DNA of 64,000 bases from Saccharibacillus kuerlensis DSM 22868 (GCF_000378145.1 NZ_KB899288.1:1-64000), one strand, 5' to 3'. Positions 6,535-16,974 are shown, counted from the first letter of the stretch. The notes: generated by a model not told the origin, from the sequence alone. Numbers and translations: made by a program.

Positions 6535-9500
6535 TTACTTGGAAAAGTCCATCACATCCAGCGCTCGTCCCAGCATTGCCGCACTCTCGGCACGGGTTGC
6601 ATGGCGATCCGGCAGGAAGCGGCCGATGGAATCACCCTGTACTAATCCGAGACTGCCCAGCAAATTGACGGACTCCGCAGACCAGGCCGGAATACGATCT
6701 GTGTCCGTGAAGGCTGCGGACGAAGTACCGGACTGACTGTAGCCGGCGAAGTTCAGGGCGCGTGCTACCATAGCTGCCATCTCCTGACGTGTCACTTGGG
6801 CGTTGGGACGGAAAGTGCCGTCCGTGTATCCGCCAATGAGACCGGCTTCTGCCGCTGCACTTACCGAACCGGCATACCAGCCCGAAGCTTGAACGTCTTC
6901 ATAGGCAGCTGGAGCGGAGACGGAAGTCGTAAGTCCCAGCATACGAACCAGCATGGCAGTGAACTCGGCGCGGGTAACGGCTGTACCTGGACTGAATTTG
7001 CTGCTGCTTACACCGTCTACGATGCCTTTGGCAGCCAGAGCGGTGATTTCGGCGTTGGCCCAATGGGCTTTCGTATCGGTAAAGGACTTGTTCTGCTGCG
7101 CTGCAACATAGGTGCTGTTGGTGCGGCTGTAGACAATCAATTCACTGCCGTTTCGTTTGAACGGAACCGGAGACAGGGTCATCGTTCCGTTAGCCGCCGT
7201 TTCGAGTCTCAGTACGGCTGTAGATCCGGTCGCTGCGCCGGACAGCGGAATCGTACGTTTTACGTACGTATCGAACTTCCGCAGTTCGCGGCTTGTACCG
7301 GAAGCATCGACCAGTGCAAGCTCAAAGTCGACAGCCTGCAGGGCGTTCCAGCCAAGCGTCTCCACCTGGCTCAGCGCCTGAGAGTTGCTCGAGATCGTGA
7401 CTTGAAGGCCACTTGTTCCTGCAGCGTTTGCGGCAGCAGGCAGTCCGAGCTTATTAAGCGGTACGCTGTAACCGCCGTTCGGCGTCTCGATCGACAGCAC
7501 TCGGACCCCTCCGGATACTGCGGTGCGGAGTGCTTCCGGAGTCAAGGACATCTGCATGCGATCGGCATTTTCTCCGCTGCCAAGAGACAGTCTGAGACTA
7601 AGCATATCGGTACCGCTTGTTTGCAGAGCTTGACGAATAGCATTTGCTTCAAGCTGGGCTTCGGCAACTCGGATTCCACCGTTTACGACAACGGCAGGAG
7701 TCATTTCGATCCGTCCCGCTGTGCCGGTTGGAGTGCCCGGTACGGTGCCTTGGTTTCCTGGAACGGTGCCTGGAACTTGACCGGAAGACGTTCCGCCTGC
7801 AGAAGGTGCCGATCCGCTGTTACCGCCACCGGAAACCGGAGGAGTCTGTGCAGGCGGTGTAGTCGGAGTTCCTGAGCCGGGAGAGCCCGAGCCAGGGTTT
7901 CCAGGATTACCTGGTTGTTCCGTTCCTGGTGTTCCGGGAGGCGTCTTAAGGCTCAGATCCAGCTGCACGAGCAGCGGATCATGGTCGCTGACCCGGCCGC
8001 TGCCATCCATGAAGTCGGCGTTGATATGCACAATATCCAGCTTCGCCGCATTCGTCAGATTGCGTCCGACAAGAATATGGTCAAGGGTCTGCGAATTGCC
8101 TTCATAGACATAGGAGTATCGTTCGTTCTCCGGCAGCTCGTCGACCAAGTTGATCAGCTCTTTGCCGCGTAAAATGCTCAGTGCGTTGGAGAACTGGAAA
8201 TCGTTCAGGTCGCCCAATACAACAACATTGGCGTCCGGATCGTTCGTCTGAATCTGCTGTACAAATCCATTGACGACAGCGGCAATCTTGGCACGCTGAA
8301 CTTCGCTTTTCAGTTCAAATGGTTGAATACCGCCGAACGGAGCGCCGTCTCCCAGCTTGGAATTGAAATGGTTGCCGATGACGACCACTTTCTCCCCTTT
8401 GAATTCAAACTCGGCAGCGAGCGGTTTTCTCGAACTTCTGAAAATCTCGTTCTGCGGTTCGATGCGGCCCGGATTGAGGGTCAGACCGTTTTCGTCATAG
8501 CTGACGGCATCCGTGCTTTCGCCTTTAGGTTTTTCCGTCAGGGTTACCCGCTCAGGATTGTACAGATAGCCGACACGGATATTGCCGCCCGGAGAACCGC
8601 CGTCCCGGTTATTTTCCGGTTCGATGTCCGTAAATTTGTACGAAGGACCGCCCGCATCTTCGATCGCTTTGATCAGCACGCCGTAGCTTGCAGAAGCATC
8701 AGTTACGCCGTCGTCGATCGTGCCGCTGCCATCCTGCACTTCGAGCAGAGCGAGGATGTCCGGCGACTGCAGGTTGTGTACAATCGCTTCACCGATCTCG
8801 CCGATCCGCTTGCCGGCAGTCGGGCTGAAGTTTTCCAAGTTGAAAGAAGCAATATTCAGCTTGTCTTCTTCCGGAGTCAGATGAGTAACGGCACGTTCCA
8901 GATCACCCGGGACAACAGCCGGAAGCTCTTCTGGCAGGATTTTGTAGTTGCTGAAGTTGTAGCTCATCACGCCGATTACCGGTTCTGCAAAATGATCGCC
9001 GGTCTTCACCATTTCTTTCGGCTTTTTATCGATCAACAGACGCTGCGGATTAAGACCTCTCTCGGTCAGCAGCAGACCGCCGGCAGGCGTTCTTACTTCA
9101 TCCGCATCCGGCCCGTTGTCTACCAATACCGGCAGTTCATAAGAATAAGGTCCGATAATTTCGGCATCGTTCAACTGAATACGCATGCTCTCCAGACTTT
9201 CGAAAAAGTCCATACCGTTAGCTTCGGAATCGAACTCTTCGAGTGTCCCGGTCTTGATATTCCCAGTCGGCATAATGCGTCCGTCTTTGCCCAATATAAT
9301 CGGTTTTGGCAGTTCGACATTTTGCTCCAGCACCCGGATATCCGAAGCGACTGACGGAACGACCTCCGTCGTAGTCAGGTCAACCGGATTACTGGTGTAA
9401 GTGAGCTCGGTGTACTCTTTGATCGTTCCGCTGATGCTGACTCGATCGCCGGGCTTCACGCCGTGGCTTTTGAAATAAACAGCGATCGCTTCCGATGTGG

Positions 9501-11181
9501 CATCGTTATCGTCAACCAGATCGTCCTGCTCCTGAATGTAGAAAGTACTTCCGCTGACGAAGATTACGATTCCTTCCACATCTTTGACGCTCAGGCCTTC
9601 ATAGGGCGAACGATGAGCTCCGCCCTGAATATCGTGGATGCGAAGCTGGTCGAGCTCTTTCAGTACTTGATACTGGAAAGAAAAGATTTCGCTGCGCTGG
9701 TCGCCCTGTACCGCGATCGCTTTGACCGTCGTATCCTCGCTCAAGGTCAGCGGTGCTTCGTAGAGGTTCGAATTTTCATCCGGGTCGCTTCCATCTGTCG
9801 TATAACGAATGACTGCGCCTTCTGCCGGTACATGCAGAGAGATCGGCGTACTGCGTGTGACGGTACCCGAGTTTGGGGTGGCTAGCACGGACATCTCGTT
9901 TTCGACAACATCGAGGCCGTTTCTTGGAATGAGCTGAATGGCCTGGTTGTAGCGGTTCATTACACCGACGATTCGGCTGTACATTTTGCCGGTTTGAACA
10001 AGTCCGTTTTTAGAATAGATAATAAACTCGCCTTGGTCGTCTTTGGCCGTGAAGCTGCTCGACGAGCTGACCGATTGTACATCTACGCCTTCAACTTCAA
10101 CCAACATGCCCTCATATTTGGCGGAGCCAGCTGGTGTAAAGTCGCTCGAAGTCAGTTTTAACGGAGCAGGAACACCGGCAGAGGCTTATGTGACTGTAAG
10201 GTCGGATGCGTTTGCATTAATCTGCAGCAGTTCACGGTAAAGACCAAGCTTTCCGGAAACTTCGATCACGTCTCCCGCCTGTACGGCAGGGGCGCCGGAA
10301 GCTCTGACCACAATGCCGGCTTCGCTGTCCTGCACGTAGATGTTCAGTGCGCTGCCGGATTCCTCAACATAAGTGACGGTTCCTTCTACCCATACACTTT
10401 GTCCTTCTGCGATTTGGCGAGCTTCGTAGATCGAAGTTTTTTGCAGCGTGGTATAAGAAAATTCGGAGATTTGGCTGCGTTCCAGACCTTGTGCTTCCGC
10501 ATAGGCGCGGATAGAAGTGGGACCTTCAATCAGAATTGGATCGGTATAAGGAATCGGAGCGTTCCCGTTGATCTCGACTTGAATAGAAGCATCCGGCGTT
10601 CCCGTACGCAATGTAATCGCGGTTCCGCTCTTGACCGTTCCGGACGATATATCTGCTTGTACCGGCATCGTCTGTGTAGGAGCGGCAGGCGTGTGACGTT
10701 CAATCGAAGTAGGATTTTTGAGTCCGGTTTGCGAGTAGTAAGCTTCAAGAGAGCCGGTTACGACAATGCTCTGTCCGCGAAGTTCAGGGTGATCTTTCAG
10801 GTTATATCCGCTGCGCAGAGCTCCCGACGGAAGCTGAACCGCAATCGTCTTGCTGCGATCGGTTTCCTGCGGAGAATCGGCAATCAGAATATTTGTGTCA
10901 ACCGCATAAGCACCGTCAGCTTCTGGCTCTAATTTGTGAGAGCTCGCACTGATTACAACACCAATTATGTATCCTGATACCGAAGCGACTTCCTTATTAT
11001 TGTTCAGCAGCTGCGCATCCGCCACCGATAAAGGAGCGCTTGCCTGCTGTATATCGAACTGTGCTTCGGCATAAGCTGATCTAGGCTTTACGGTTCCCGG
11101 AAGCGATCCCGAGACCAGCAAGGTTCCTGCGGTAAAAGCCGTCAGAAGCTTGCGGAGTTTATGTTTTTCCCAAAATGTCAT
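6535..11181 (-). pseudogene. SLH-anchored extracellular nuclease, interrupted by an in-frame TAA
   Basis: One reading frame of about 1548 codons broken by TAA at 10188-10186 (codon 332). The upstream part (ATG 11181, GGAGGAATT site) has a signal peptide ending near AYAEAQ and an OB-fold/DUF6359-type region. Downstream the same frame continues without shift: A-S-A-G-V-P-A-P follows the stop. It holds a chitobiase-like C-terminal module (IRYTTDGSDPDENSNLYEAP), more OB-like strands, an endonuclease/exonuclease/phosphatase domain (LNIASFNLENF, VVVLGDLNDFQFSN, SDHDPLL; codons about 770-1070), a Pro/Gly/Ser linker, and three SLH repeats at the end (FTDTKAHWAN, YEDVQASGWYAG, FTDTDRIPAWS). An intact version would be a secreted nuclease held on the cell wall. 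A single base change (TCA to TAA) would explain the break. A sequencing error or a functional split are the alternatives. Confidence 0.85.
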
Positions 11182-11549
11182 GCGTGTAATTCCTCCATAT
11201 TCCTCGTTTTCTAAAAAGTCAGCCTCTCCACCTTAACGAATAATTGTTTGCTGGTTGTTAATGGAGTGTAAAAACAAACATGGGAAAAGCAAGAAATCAA
11301 GCAAGGAGGAATTAAGCAAGAAGCAAAACAGAAAAAAGCATGCCAAACAGACGAGAAAATACTTCGAATCGGAAAACTTATTAAAAATTTAAGAAAATTA
11401 TTATTACTATCATCTTGAGTAAGCATTATTTTTGTATTTTCATGCATGACCAATAAGTCATTTCGGCAATGGGATTTCCAAAGCGAAAATGCTTGCTGCG
11501 TATGATTTTAATCTAAAAAATATTGTTTAAAAAACGACCAAAAAACAAA
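11182..11549. other. AT-rich intergenic region between divergent genes
   Basis: This stretch separates the minus-strand nuclease and the plus-strand RRNPP regulator. It holds the nuclease ribosome site and must hold its promoter, but no convincing -35/-10 pair stands out. A minus-strand frame at 11211-11453 has no ribosome site and reads as low-complexity hydrophobic and Cys/Phe-rich sequence, so I see no gene here. Confidence 0.6.
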
Positions 11550-11578
11550 TTGACCGATGTTTATTTATTCTGTATATT
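11550..11578 (+). promoter_or_regulatory. Sigma-A type promoter of the RRNPP regulator
   Basis: TTGACC (11550-11555), a 17-base spacer and TATATT (11573-11578) make a near-consensus vegetative promoter. Transcription would start near 11585, leaving about 70 bases of leader before the regulator ATG. Confidence 0.75.
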
Positions 11579-11655
11579 GTAAATTAATTGTAAGTGAAGA
11601 ATTAAATGATAAGACTACATAGAGACGGCGGTCTTGATGCGAAAGAGGTGTGGAG

Positions 11656-13014
11656 ATGGAATTGACAATGACGCTGCGTTCCGAAATTGAAAAAGGAATT
11701 GCGGATATGGGAATGAATTTTTCGGAATTCGGCGAATGGTCGGGAATTAACCGTGGCATTTTCAGTGCGATATTGAACAGCAATCCTCCCAAACCGATTT
11801 CGCTTAATCAGATGGAACGGATCGGCCGAGCGCTTGGACATGAGGAAGGGTGGATGTTCGAGCGATATATCGAAGAATGTTTTTACGATGGCCGGCCCAA
11901 TAGGCGTCGCGTCGAACCATTCCTCATCCGCTGCGCCGAGCTAGGCCGGGTCGAATGCATTCAGGCGGTACTGTCGCGTCTGCTGGAAGATCTGCGGCAG
12001 CTCGATATGATCTTCGAAATTGCAGAAGCTTTGTACGAGGGAGGTAAAGTTGAAGAATCAGTCGTCTTTTACCGCTGCCTGGTACAGAACGAAAAGTATC
12101 ATCAATCGGAAAGATTGGCGGTGAGTCATTATCGACTATTTCGAGCAGCGCTGGGAGAAGATAATGAGCAGAACCTGAGAGCTGCCATTGAATTTGAGCC
12201 GTTTTGCGAGAGGCTGCCGGATCATCATCGGTTGGACGGATTGATGAAATTGGTGAACGTATATTTGTCTTTGGACAAAAGACCAGAAGCGAAAAAGTAT
12301 TCGCATCTACTTTTTGACTTTTCACAAATCATTTATCTTAACGAAGAACAGCGATTGAAGCGTGGGTTAGACCAAAATCGAATTCCAAGCGAATATCCAT
12401 TGGTCGTTTATTATGGTTATGGCTTTTTGGCTATGCAAAATATCATGCTCCATGAAGAAAATTACGAGAAAGCAAAAAGTTACATAGCCGGCTATGCGGA
12501 TTTGGATTGGTTCGCCGATTTGGATGAGCAGTCGCGCGTTGAAGTCGATAAGTTCAAATTTTTTGCAAAAATTAATACGATGCAAGTCCGTTTGTTAGAA
12601 GGGGAGCAAGAAGTTCTGTCTGAATGTGTACAGTTTATCGAAGAAAATCCATCTGAACTGCTGGTAACACTTTTAATTATTGTGGAATCTGCAAATAAGC
12701 ATCATTATACGATTGACCACATTTTGAACAAGTTTTCTGATCCTCTTGAACAACTGCTTCGTGAAAATTCCGTTTATAGTCAAGAGAGTAATTACAATAG
12801 GTATACAAGTCTTTGTTATGAAAGTGCATTATACTTTTGGAATAAAGAAAAATATAAACTTTGTTTAAATTATCTATTGCTTGGTTTGGAAATGGCGATT
12901 AATATAAACAATAAAGACATGTTTATGAAATATGTCCCATTATTTGAAAAGCTTCGAAGTTTAACGGATGAACGCGAACAAAAACAGTACGAGAATTTGA
13001 TGAGGAGGCTATAA
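11656..13014 (+). CDS. RRNPP-type (AloR/AimR-like) peptide-sensing regulator
   Basis: A 452-residue protein with an N-terminal helix-turn-helix (about 5-55: LRSEIEKGIADMG, NFSEFGEWSGINRGIFSAIL) followed by an all-helical array of TPR-like repeats (NRRRVEPFLIRCAELGRVEC, FEIAEALYEGGKVEESVVFY and onward). The segment RRxxEPFLxRCAELGxxxCI is what I remember from the AimR-like Alo regulators described in Paenibacillus polymyxa. The gene overlaps the ribosome site of a tiny secreted peptide gene that begins one base after its stop, the classic receptor/pro-peptide arrangement. The ATG at 11656 is preferred for the AGAGG site 7 bases upstream; GTG 11650 and ATG 11668 are alternatives. The last third is clearly more AT-rich than neighbouring genes, which suggests transfer. 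Regulated genes are unknown. Confidence 0.8.
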   Translation: MELTMTLRSEIEKGIADMGMNFSEFGEWSGINRGIFSAILNSNPPKPISLNQMERIGRALGHEEGWMFERYIEECFYDGRPNRRRVEPFLIRCAELGRVECIQAVLSRLLEDLRQLDMIFEIAEALYEGGKVEESVVFYRCLVQNEKYHQSERLAVSHYRLFRAALGEDNEQNLRAAIEFEPFCERLPDHHRLDGLMKLVNVYLSLDKRPEAKKYSHLLFDFSQIIYLNEEQRLKRGLDQNRIPSEYPLVVYYGYGFLAMQNIMLHEENYEKAKSYIAGYADLDWFADLDEQSRVEVDKFKFFAKINTMQVRLLEGEQEVLSECVQFIEENPSELLVTLLIIVESANKHHYTIDHILNKFSDPLEQLLRENSVYSQESNYNRYTSLCYESALYFWNKEKYKLCLNYLLLGLEMAININNKDMFMKYVPLFEKLRSLTDEREQKQYENLMRRL

Positions 13015-13015
13015 G

Positions 13016-13189
13016 ATGAAAAAGCAACTAGCTAAATTCGTTGTAATGTTTGGGGTATTTGCAGTGATAACCGCATCTACAGCTCTTACTTCATCTTCTG
13101 CAGTAGGAACGATAGAACTTACTGGAGAAGCCCAATTTTTTGAAATTTCAGGTGTTGCCGGAGGTACTTCAGGCATTGGTGCTTGGTAA
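13016..13189 (+). CDS. Secreted signalling pro-peptide (AloP/Phr-like), 57 residues
   Basis: This gene begins with ATG one base after the regulator stop, with GAGGAGG 7 bases upstream inside the regulator gene. The product has a signal peptide (MKKQLAKFVVMFGVFAVITA, cleavage probably near SSSA-VG) and a short exported tail ending EISGVAGGTSGIGAW. Size, position and export signal match the pro-peptides of RRNPP systems, in which a C-terminal 5-10 residue fragment is trimmed outside the cell and re-imported by an oligopeptide permease to bind the TPR regulator. The Gly-rich C-terminus is the likely source of the mature signal; the exact cut is not predictable by eye. No homologue is recalled by sequence. 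Confidence 0.72.
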   Translation: MKKQLAKFVVMFGVFAVITASTALTSSSAVGTIELTGEAQFFEISGVAGGTSGIGAW

Positions 13190-13215
13190 GAAATTAAATA
13201 ATCTTTATGAAAAAC

Positions 13216-13253
13216 GCCTCTCTTTCAGAGTTTTCTGAAAAGTGGGGCTTTTT
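13216..13253 (+). terminator. Terminator after the pro-peptide gene
   Basis: GCCTCTCTTTCAG pairs imperfectly with CTGAAAAGTGGGGC and is followed by TTTTT, closing the regulator/peptide transcript. Confidence 0.65.
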
Positions 13254-13335
13254 CTGCTTCACTGGTGCTTCGGAGGGTTAAGGGTGGTAGAACCATACTA
13301 CTGTACATAAGATGTACATACTGGGAGGCGTTCAC

Positions 13336-14553
13336 ATGAAGAAAACACGGACTGGTCAAGCGAAAAGGTGGCCTGTGGCGGTATTGGCAACAGTTGTAGC
13401 AGCAGGAGGCGTATATGCGCTGCCGCATATGTTTGCTGACGATTCATCCAAGACACAGGCGGTATCGACATCTGCGCCAACAGCGGCCGCAGGTGAAAAA
13501 ACTATCGCAGATCAAGGAACGAAGGTTTCCTCGGCAGACGCAGCTTCCATTCGTACAACGGATGCATCGTCAGCCGCACCTCTTGCCGTTCGCACGGCAG
13601 CTGTATCTGCAGCGGGCGATGCGGAAGTCGTTCAACCGGTTGTATCGGTCGATGCGAAAACAGCTTCGGCTGCAGCGTCGCGTGCGGCGCTTATCAAACT
13701 CTCCTTTATGAGTGTTCAGACAGTAGAGTATGCTCCGCTGGAGCCTTCGCAAAAGCAGTACGCCAAGCTGGCGGAAATCCGCAATCGGGCGATCGAAGTG
13801 TCGGCCGATCCGGACGCTCCCGCAGACCGGGTCTTCTCGTCTTCACGTAAGTTGGAAGAAGCCCTGGATCGCTACAACGATACTGCAATCGGGAATGCCA
13901 ATTCGGTGAAGAAAATTCTAAGCGAAGTTCAGACAGCCACATTGAACGGTCGCAATGAAAGTGCCCTTAACGCTTCAGAACGTTTGCTGTTGAAAGGCGT
14001 CACGGAAGCGCAAAATAAACTGACGGGCGATTCGACGAAAGCCGGCGCGCTGTCGGCTTACAAGCATTTTCTGCTGCGCGAGGCGGAAGCGAATGAGCTG
14101 GAATCGTTCAAGGCTTCTGACTATACAGCCGTGTTGAACCAGTATGAAGCCAATATCAAAGCTCGGATCGAAAGCGCCGGAAGTTACGCCAAGGATGCTG
14201 ATAAACTTCAAAAGGCTTATCATACGTCGGTAAAAGCGATGCAGGCGGCAATTAGCGGATCGGACAATAAAAATGTGTTGGATGCGGCTCAATCAGGTCT
14301 GGAAACTACGTATACTGCATTGACAGAAGGGCTGGGACTTGCAGAAGAAATTCGTAAAGCGCAGCCTCTGCTTGATTCGCCTGTCGGAAGAGAAGTCGGA
14401 AAATACCCGGCATCGGCGATCGGTACGTTGAATCGTGCGATTAATAAAGCTCAGCGGGCACTCGATACAGCGAAAACCTCGGCAGGAATTGCAGAGGCTC
14501 GCGCGGAACTGGTTAAATCGATCTCGGACTTCAAGGCCAAGCGGAACGCTTAA
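13336..14553 (+). CDS. Secreted protein of a tandem paralogous trio (1)
   Basis: A 405-residue exported protein of unknown function. The N-terminus (KRWPVAVLATVVAAGGVYAL) is a signal peptide or membrane anchor, followed by a Ser/Thr/Ala-rich stretch and a mostly helical body. The C-terminal 65 residues (LLDSPVGREVGKYPASAIG, then NRAINKAQRALDTAKTSA) form a module shared with the next two proteins. It resembles the FIVAR-like helical modules (G-x-YP-x-x-A-x-x-x-x-x-AI-x-x-A) common in Paenibacillus surface proteins. GGGAGGCG lies 5-7 bases before the ATG at 13336. It follows the RRNPP pair directly on the same strand, with its own upstream region. Confidence 0.75.
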   Translation: MKKTRTGQAKRWPVAVLATVVAAGGVYALPHMFADDSSKTQAVSTSAPTAAAGEKTIADQGTKVSSADAASIRTTDASSAAPLAVRTAAVSAAGDAEVVQPVVSVDAKTASAAASRAALIKLSFMSVQTVEYAPLEPSQKQYAKLAEIRNRAIEVSADPDAPADRVFSSSRKLEEALDRYNDTAIGNANSVKKILSEVQTATLNGRNESALNASERLLLKGVTEAQNKLTGDSTKAGALSAYKHFLLREAEANELESFKASDYTAVLNQYEANIKARIESAGSYAKDADKLQKAYHTSVKAMQAAISGSDNKNVLDAAQSGLETTYTALTEGLGLAEEIRKAQPLLDSPVGREVGKYPASAIGTLNRAINKAQRALDTAKTSAGIAEARAELVKSISDFKAKRNA

Positions 14554-14595
14554 CAGCCGGATCTGTAAACATTCAATATAAAGAGAATTGATTAG

Positions 14596-14624
14596 CCTTC
14601 TGCTTTGAGCAAGGGGGTTTTTGT
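14596..14624 (+). terminator. Probable terminator after paralogue 1
   Basis: CCTTCTGCT pairs with AGCAAGGGG across a TTG loop and runs into TTTTTG. Pairing includes bulges. Confidence 0.55.
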
Positions 14625-14766
14625 TATTCTAATTATTTCCTTATCTGATTATTTCAAAAAAATCTAAAAAGTTTTCGGTAGGGGGTTTTTTATGCGTCTA
14701 AACTTATGGATGCCGTTTAAACATGTTACGTAGTCCCAAATGATACATAATTAAGGAGGAATGTAA

Positions 14767-15867
14767 TTGAAAGAGCAAGTTGTTGGTCGTAAAGTGAAAG
14801 CGGTATCTGCAGCTTTTCTTGCATCTGTCGTCGCTTTTGGAGGAATCGGCTTCACTCCGCCTGTTCAAGCGGTAGAAGCGCAGACCATACAGCAGACGGA
14901 TCTTTCGTCGTTTGCTTATCTGAGCGATCCGGCCAGAACGAAGCTGATCGATCTAAATGCGATGCGAGAGATTTCCACCAGTCCGGCGCAGTCGTCCGAT
15001 TTCGTTTCCGTTGCTTACTATCAAATGCTGGGCATCCAGCATGAAGCCGCGCAAGCGGTTATGGATCCGACGACTTCTCAGGCCCGACTGCAGGCAATTG
15101 CAAGACAGTACGAGCTGAGACTGGCCGACTATCAGGATTTTTACCTTAAAAAGTTCTGGGTAGATCGCTATCTGTTTGTGGAGGAGAGAGCGATCTGGAG
15201 TTCAGTCGATAATGAAAGTGAACTTACACCGGAAGACAGGAAGATGTTGGATGTAATCGGCCGAACTTTCGCGCAGATTCGTTCCAATCCGAACCCGACG
15301 GACAAAGACTACCGCGATGCTTATGTAGACATCTATGCCAAGTACATACTTGAGCGGCAAAAGCTGAATCCGACCAAAGATCCCGGTTGGTATGGAGCGC
15401 AGCTTGCTTATATTCGTGAAGATGTGGAGACCAAGCATCAAGCTGCGCTATCAGCCGGCAGCACCGAAGACTATTCCGCTTCCTTGCAGGAAGTTGATCA
15501 GGCGCTCTCCAATGCGGAGCATCTGCTGGCGAATTCAGCAAGCATCACTTGGCTGGAAATTGCGCTTGCTGATGCAAGAGCTAAAGCCGAAAACGCTATT
15601 GAAGCCTTTGATCCTTACGTGCCGCAAAGACCGTTCCGTGAAGAAAGTTTTCTAACCTCTCTAATTCAGGCTTCCAAGAACAGAATGGATTCCCCTAAAG
15701 GAATCAATCCGGGCGAATACCCGGCTTCCGCTTTCGGTGCACTTCGCCGAGCGATTAATGAAGCTGAGCGTTCCTTAGAAAAAGGTAAAACGCGGGCAGA
15801 TTTCGGAATCGCACTTGCCAAGCTGTACGAAGCCGACACTATTTTCTTGAACAGCCGCAAACAATAA
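14767..15867 (+). CDS. Secreted protein of a tandem paralogous trio (2)
   Basis: A 366-residue exported protein of unknown function. It starts with TTG, supported by AAGGAGGA 6 bases upstream. The signal peptide ends near PPVQAVEAQ. The body is helical and begins with LSDPARTKLIDLNAMREIS, closely matched by LSDPVRTDLMNLNDMRQET in the third paralogue, so these two are recent duplicates. The C-terminal module (PKGINPGEYPASAFGALRRA, then INEAERSLEKGKTR) is shared by all three. Only 24 bases separate it from the next gene, so the two are probably co-transcribed. Confidence 0.75.
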   Translation: MKEQVVGRKVKAVSAAFLASVVAFGGIGFTPPVQAVEAQTIQQTDLSSFAYLSDPARTKLIDLNAMREISTSPAQSSDFVSVAYYQMLGIQHEAAQAVMDPTTSQARLQAIARQYELRLADYQDFYLKKFWVDRYLFVEERAIWSSVDNESELTPEDRKMLDVIGRTFAQIRSNPNPTDKDYRDAYVDIYAKYILERQKLNPTKDPGWYGAQLAYIREDVETKHQAALSAGSTEDYSASLQEVDQALSNAEHLLANSASITWLEIALADARAKAENAIEAFDPYVPQRPFREESFLTSLIQASKNRMDSPKGINPGEYPASAFGALRRAINEAERSLEKGKTRADFGIALAKLYEADTIFLNSRKQ

Positions 15868-15891
15868 AACAATCAAGGAGAGATAAAAACA

Positions 15892-16974
15892 ATGAAAATG
15901 AATTCGAAAGTATTCGTGCGAACATCCGCAGCCGCACTGGCCGTGGCTGTAAGCTTTGGAGGATTCGGCTTGCAGCCGTCTATTCAGGCGGCGGCACCTG
16001 CGGTATCTTCCACGGCACCCGTCTCGCTGAATTATCTGTCTGATCCGGTTCGGACGGACCTGATGAACCTCAATGATATGAGGCAGGAGACGTTGAAGAT
16101 AACGGAATCTTACAATTACGATAATAATCCCAATGCTTACAAATACTACGATCTGCTTAAAATCCAGGACAAAGCTTATAAGATAACAATGGATCCGGCG
16201 GCAACACAAGCAGAATTATCTGCGCTCAAGCGGGAGTACGAACAGAAGCTGAACGATTACATCGATCAATTTATCTATGATTCCGAGGTCGCCAAGCTCT
16301 TGGCGACGCTGAATTATATGTTAAGTCTGAATGAAAGTAATCTCAATCCGTACGAACGCGCTAAACTGAATGCCGTGAGGGATTCGTTAGCCTTTGTCAC
16401 GCAAATCGGTTGGCAGGAAAAAGGAAATTATATGCGAACTTTCAAAGAAGTCTATCTGCCTAGAGCCGCCAAAGCGAGTGAATTATACAGCTATAACCCA
16501 TCGACTTATCAGCAGCGGATATCGGAATATCGTGCCGACATCAAGAATCGGCTTGATGCACTTGGCGGAGGATCGGCGGCGTATACCGCTTCGATAAACG
16601 CTTTTAATCAAGCGGCTTCCCTGCTGGATCAGATGGTAGCAAGCGGCTCCAATTATAATCAAGTTAGAATGGCTGCAGGCAATCTGGAAGTCCGGTACAC
16701 GACACTTAAAGCGGAATTAAAGTCGGGTACGCCGCTGCCGGAAGATGCAAGACAGCCGCTGCAGACGCAAATTAATTACGCCTGGAAGCTGATGGAGCAG
16801 CCGAAAGGCATTCGCTCCGGACAAACGCCTCAATCGGCATTCGGAGATCTGCGCCGCGCGATTCGTAAAGCGGAAGCGGTACTCAAAAAGGCTACAACGC
16901 GAGAAGAACTTACCAGAGCCCATGAAGAGCTGACCAAAGCAATATCCGTATTTAACGGACGTAAAAAACCTTGA
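15892..16974 (+). CDS. Secreted protein of a tandem paralogous trio (3)
   Basis: A 360-residue exported protein of unknown function. The signal peptide (FVRTSAAALAVAVSFGGFG) ends near QAAAPA. The Tyr/Asn-rich helical body shares its opening motif with paralogue 2, and the C-terminal helical module (PKGIRSGQTPQSAFGDLRRA) is shared with both. AAGGAGAG lies about 9 bases before the ATG. A perfect terminator follows. No wall-sorting or SLH motif is seen, so the proteins are probably released or held non-covalently. Confidence 0.75.
   Translation: MKMNSKVFVRTSAAALAVAVSFGGFGLQPSIQAAAPAVSSTAPVSLNYLSDPVRTDLMNLNDMRQETLKITESYNYDNNPNAYKYYDLLKIQDKAYKITMDPAATQAELSALKREYEQKLNDYIDQFIYDSEVAKLLATLNYMLSLNESNLNPYERAKLNAVRDSLAFVTQIGWQEKGNYMRTFKEVYLPRAAKASELYSYNPSTYQQRISEYRADIKNRLDALGGGSAAYTASINAFNQAASLLDQMVASGSNYNQVRMAAGNLEVRYTTLKAELKSGTPLPEDARQPLQTQINYAWKLMEQPKGIRSGQTPQSAFGDLRRAIRKAEAVLKKATTREELTRAHEELTKAISVFNGRKKP

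Noticed and set aside
8323-9354. Plus-strand open frame of 343 codons over the surface nuclease
   Set aside because: Antisense to the nuclease domain of the interrupted gene, which has the real motifs.
11211-11453. Minus-strand frame of 80 codons in the gap before the RRNPP regulator
   Set aside because: No ribosome site and AT-driven composition; likely chance.
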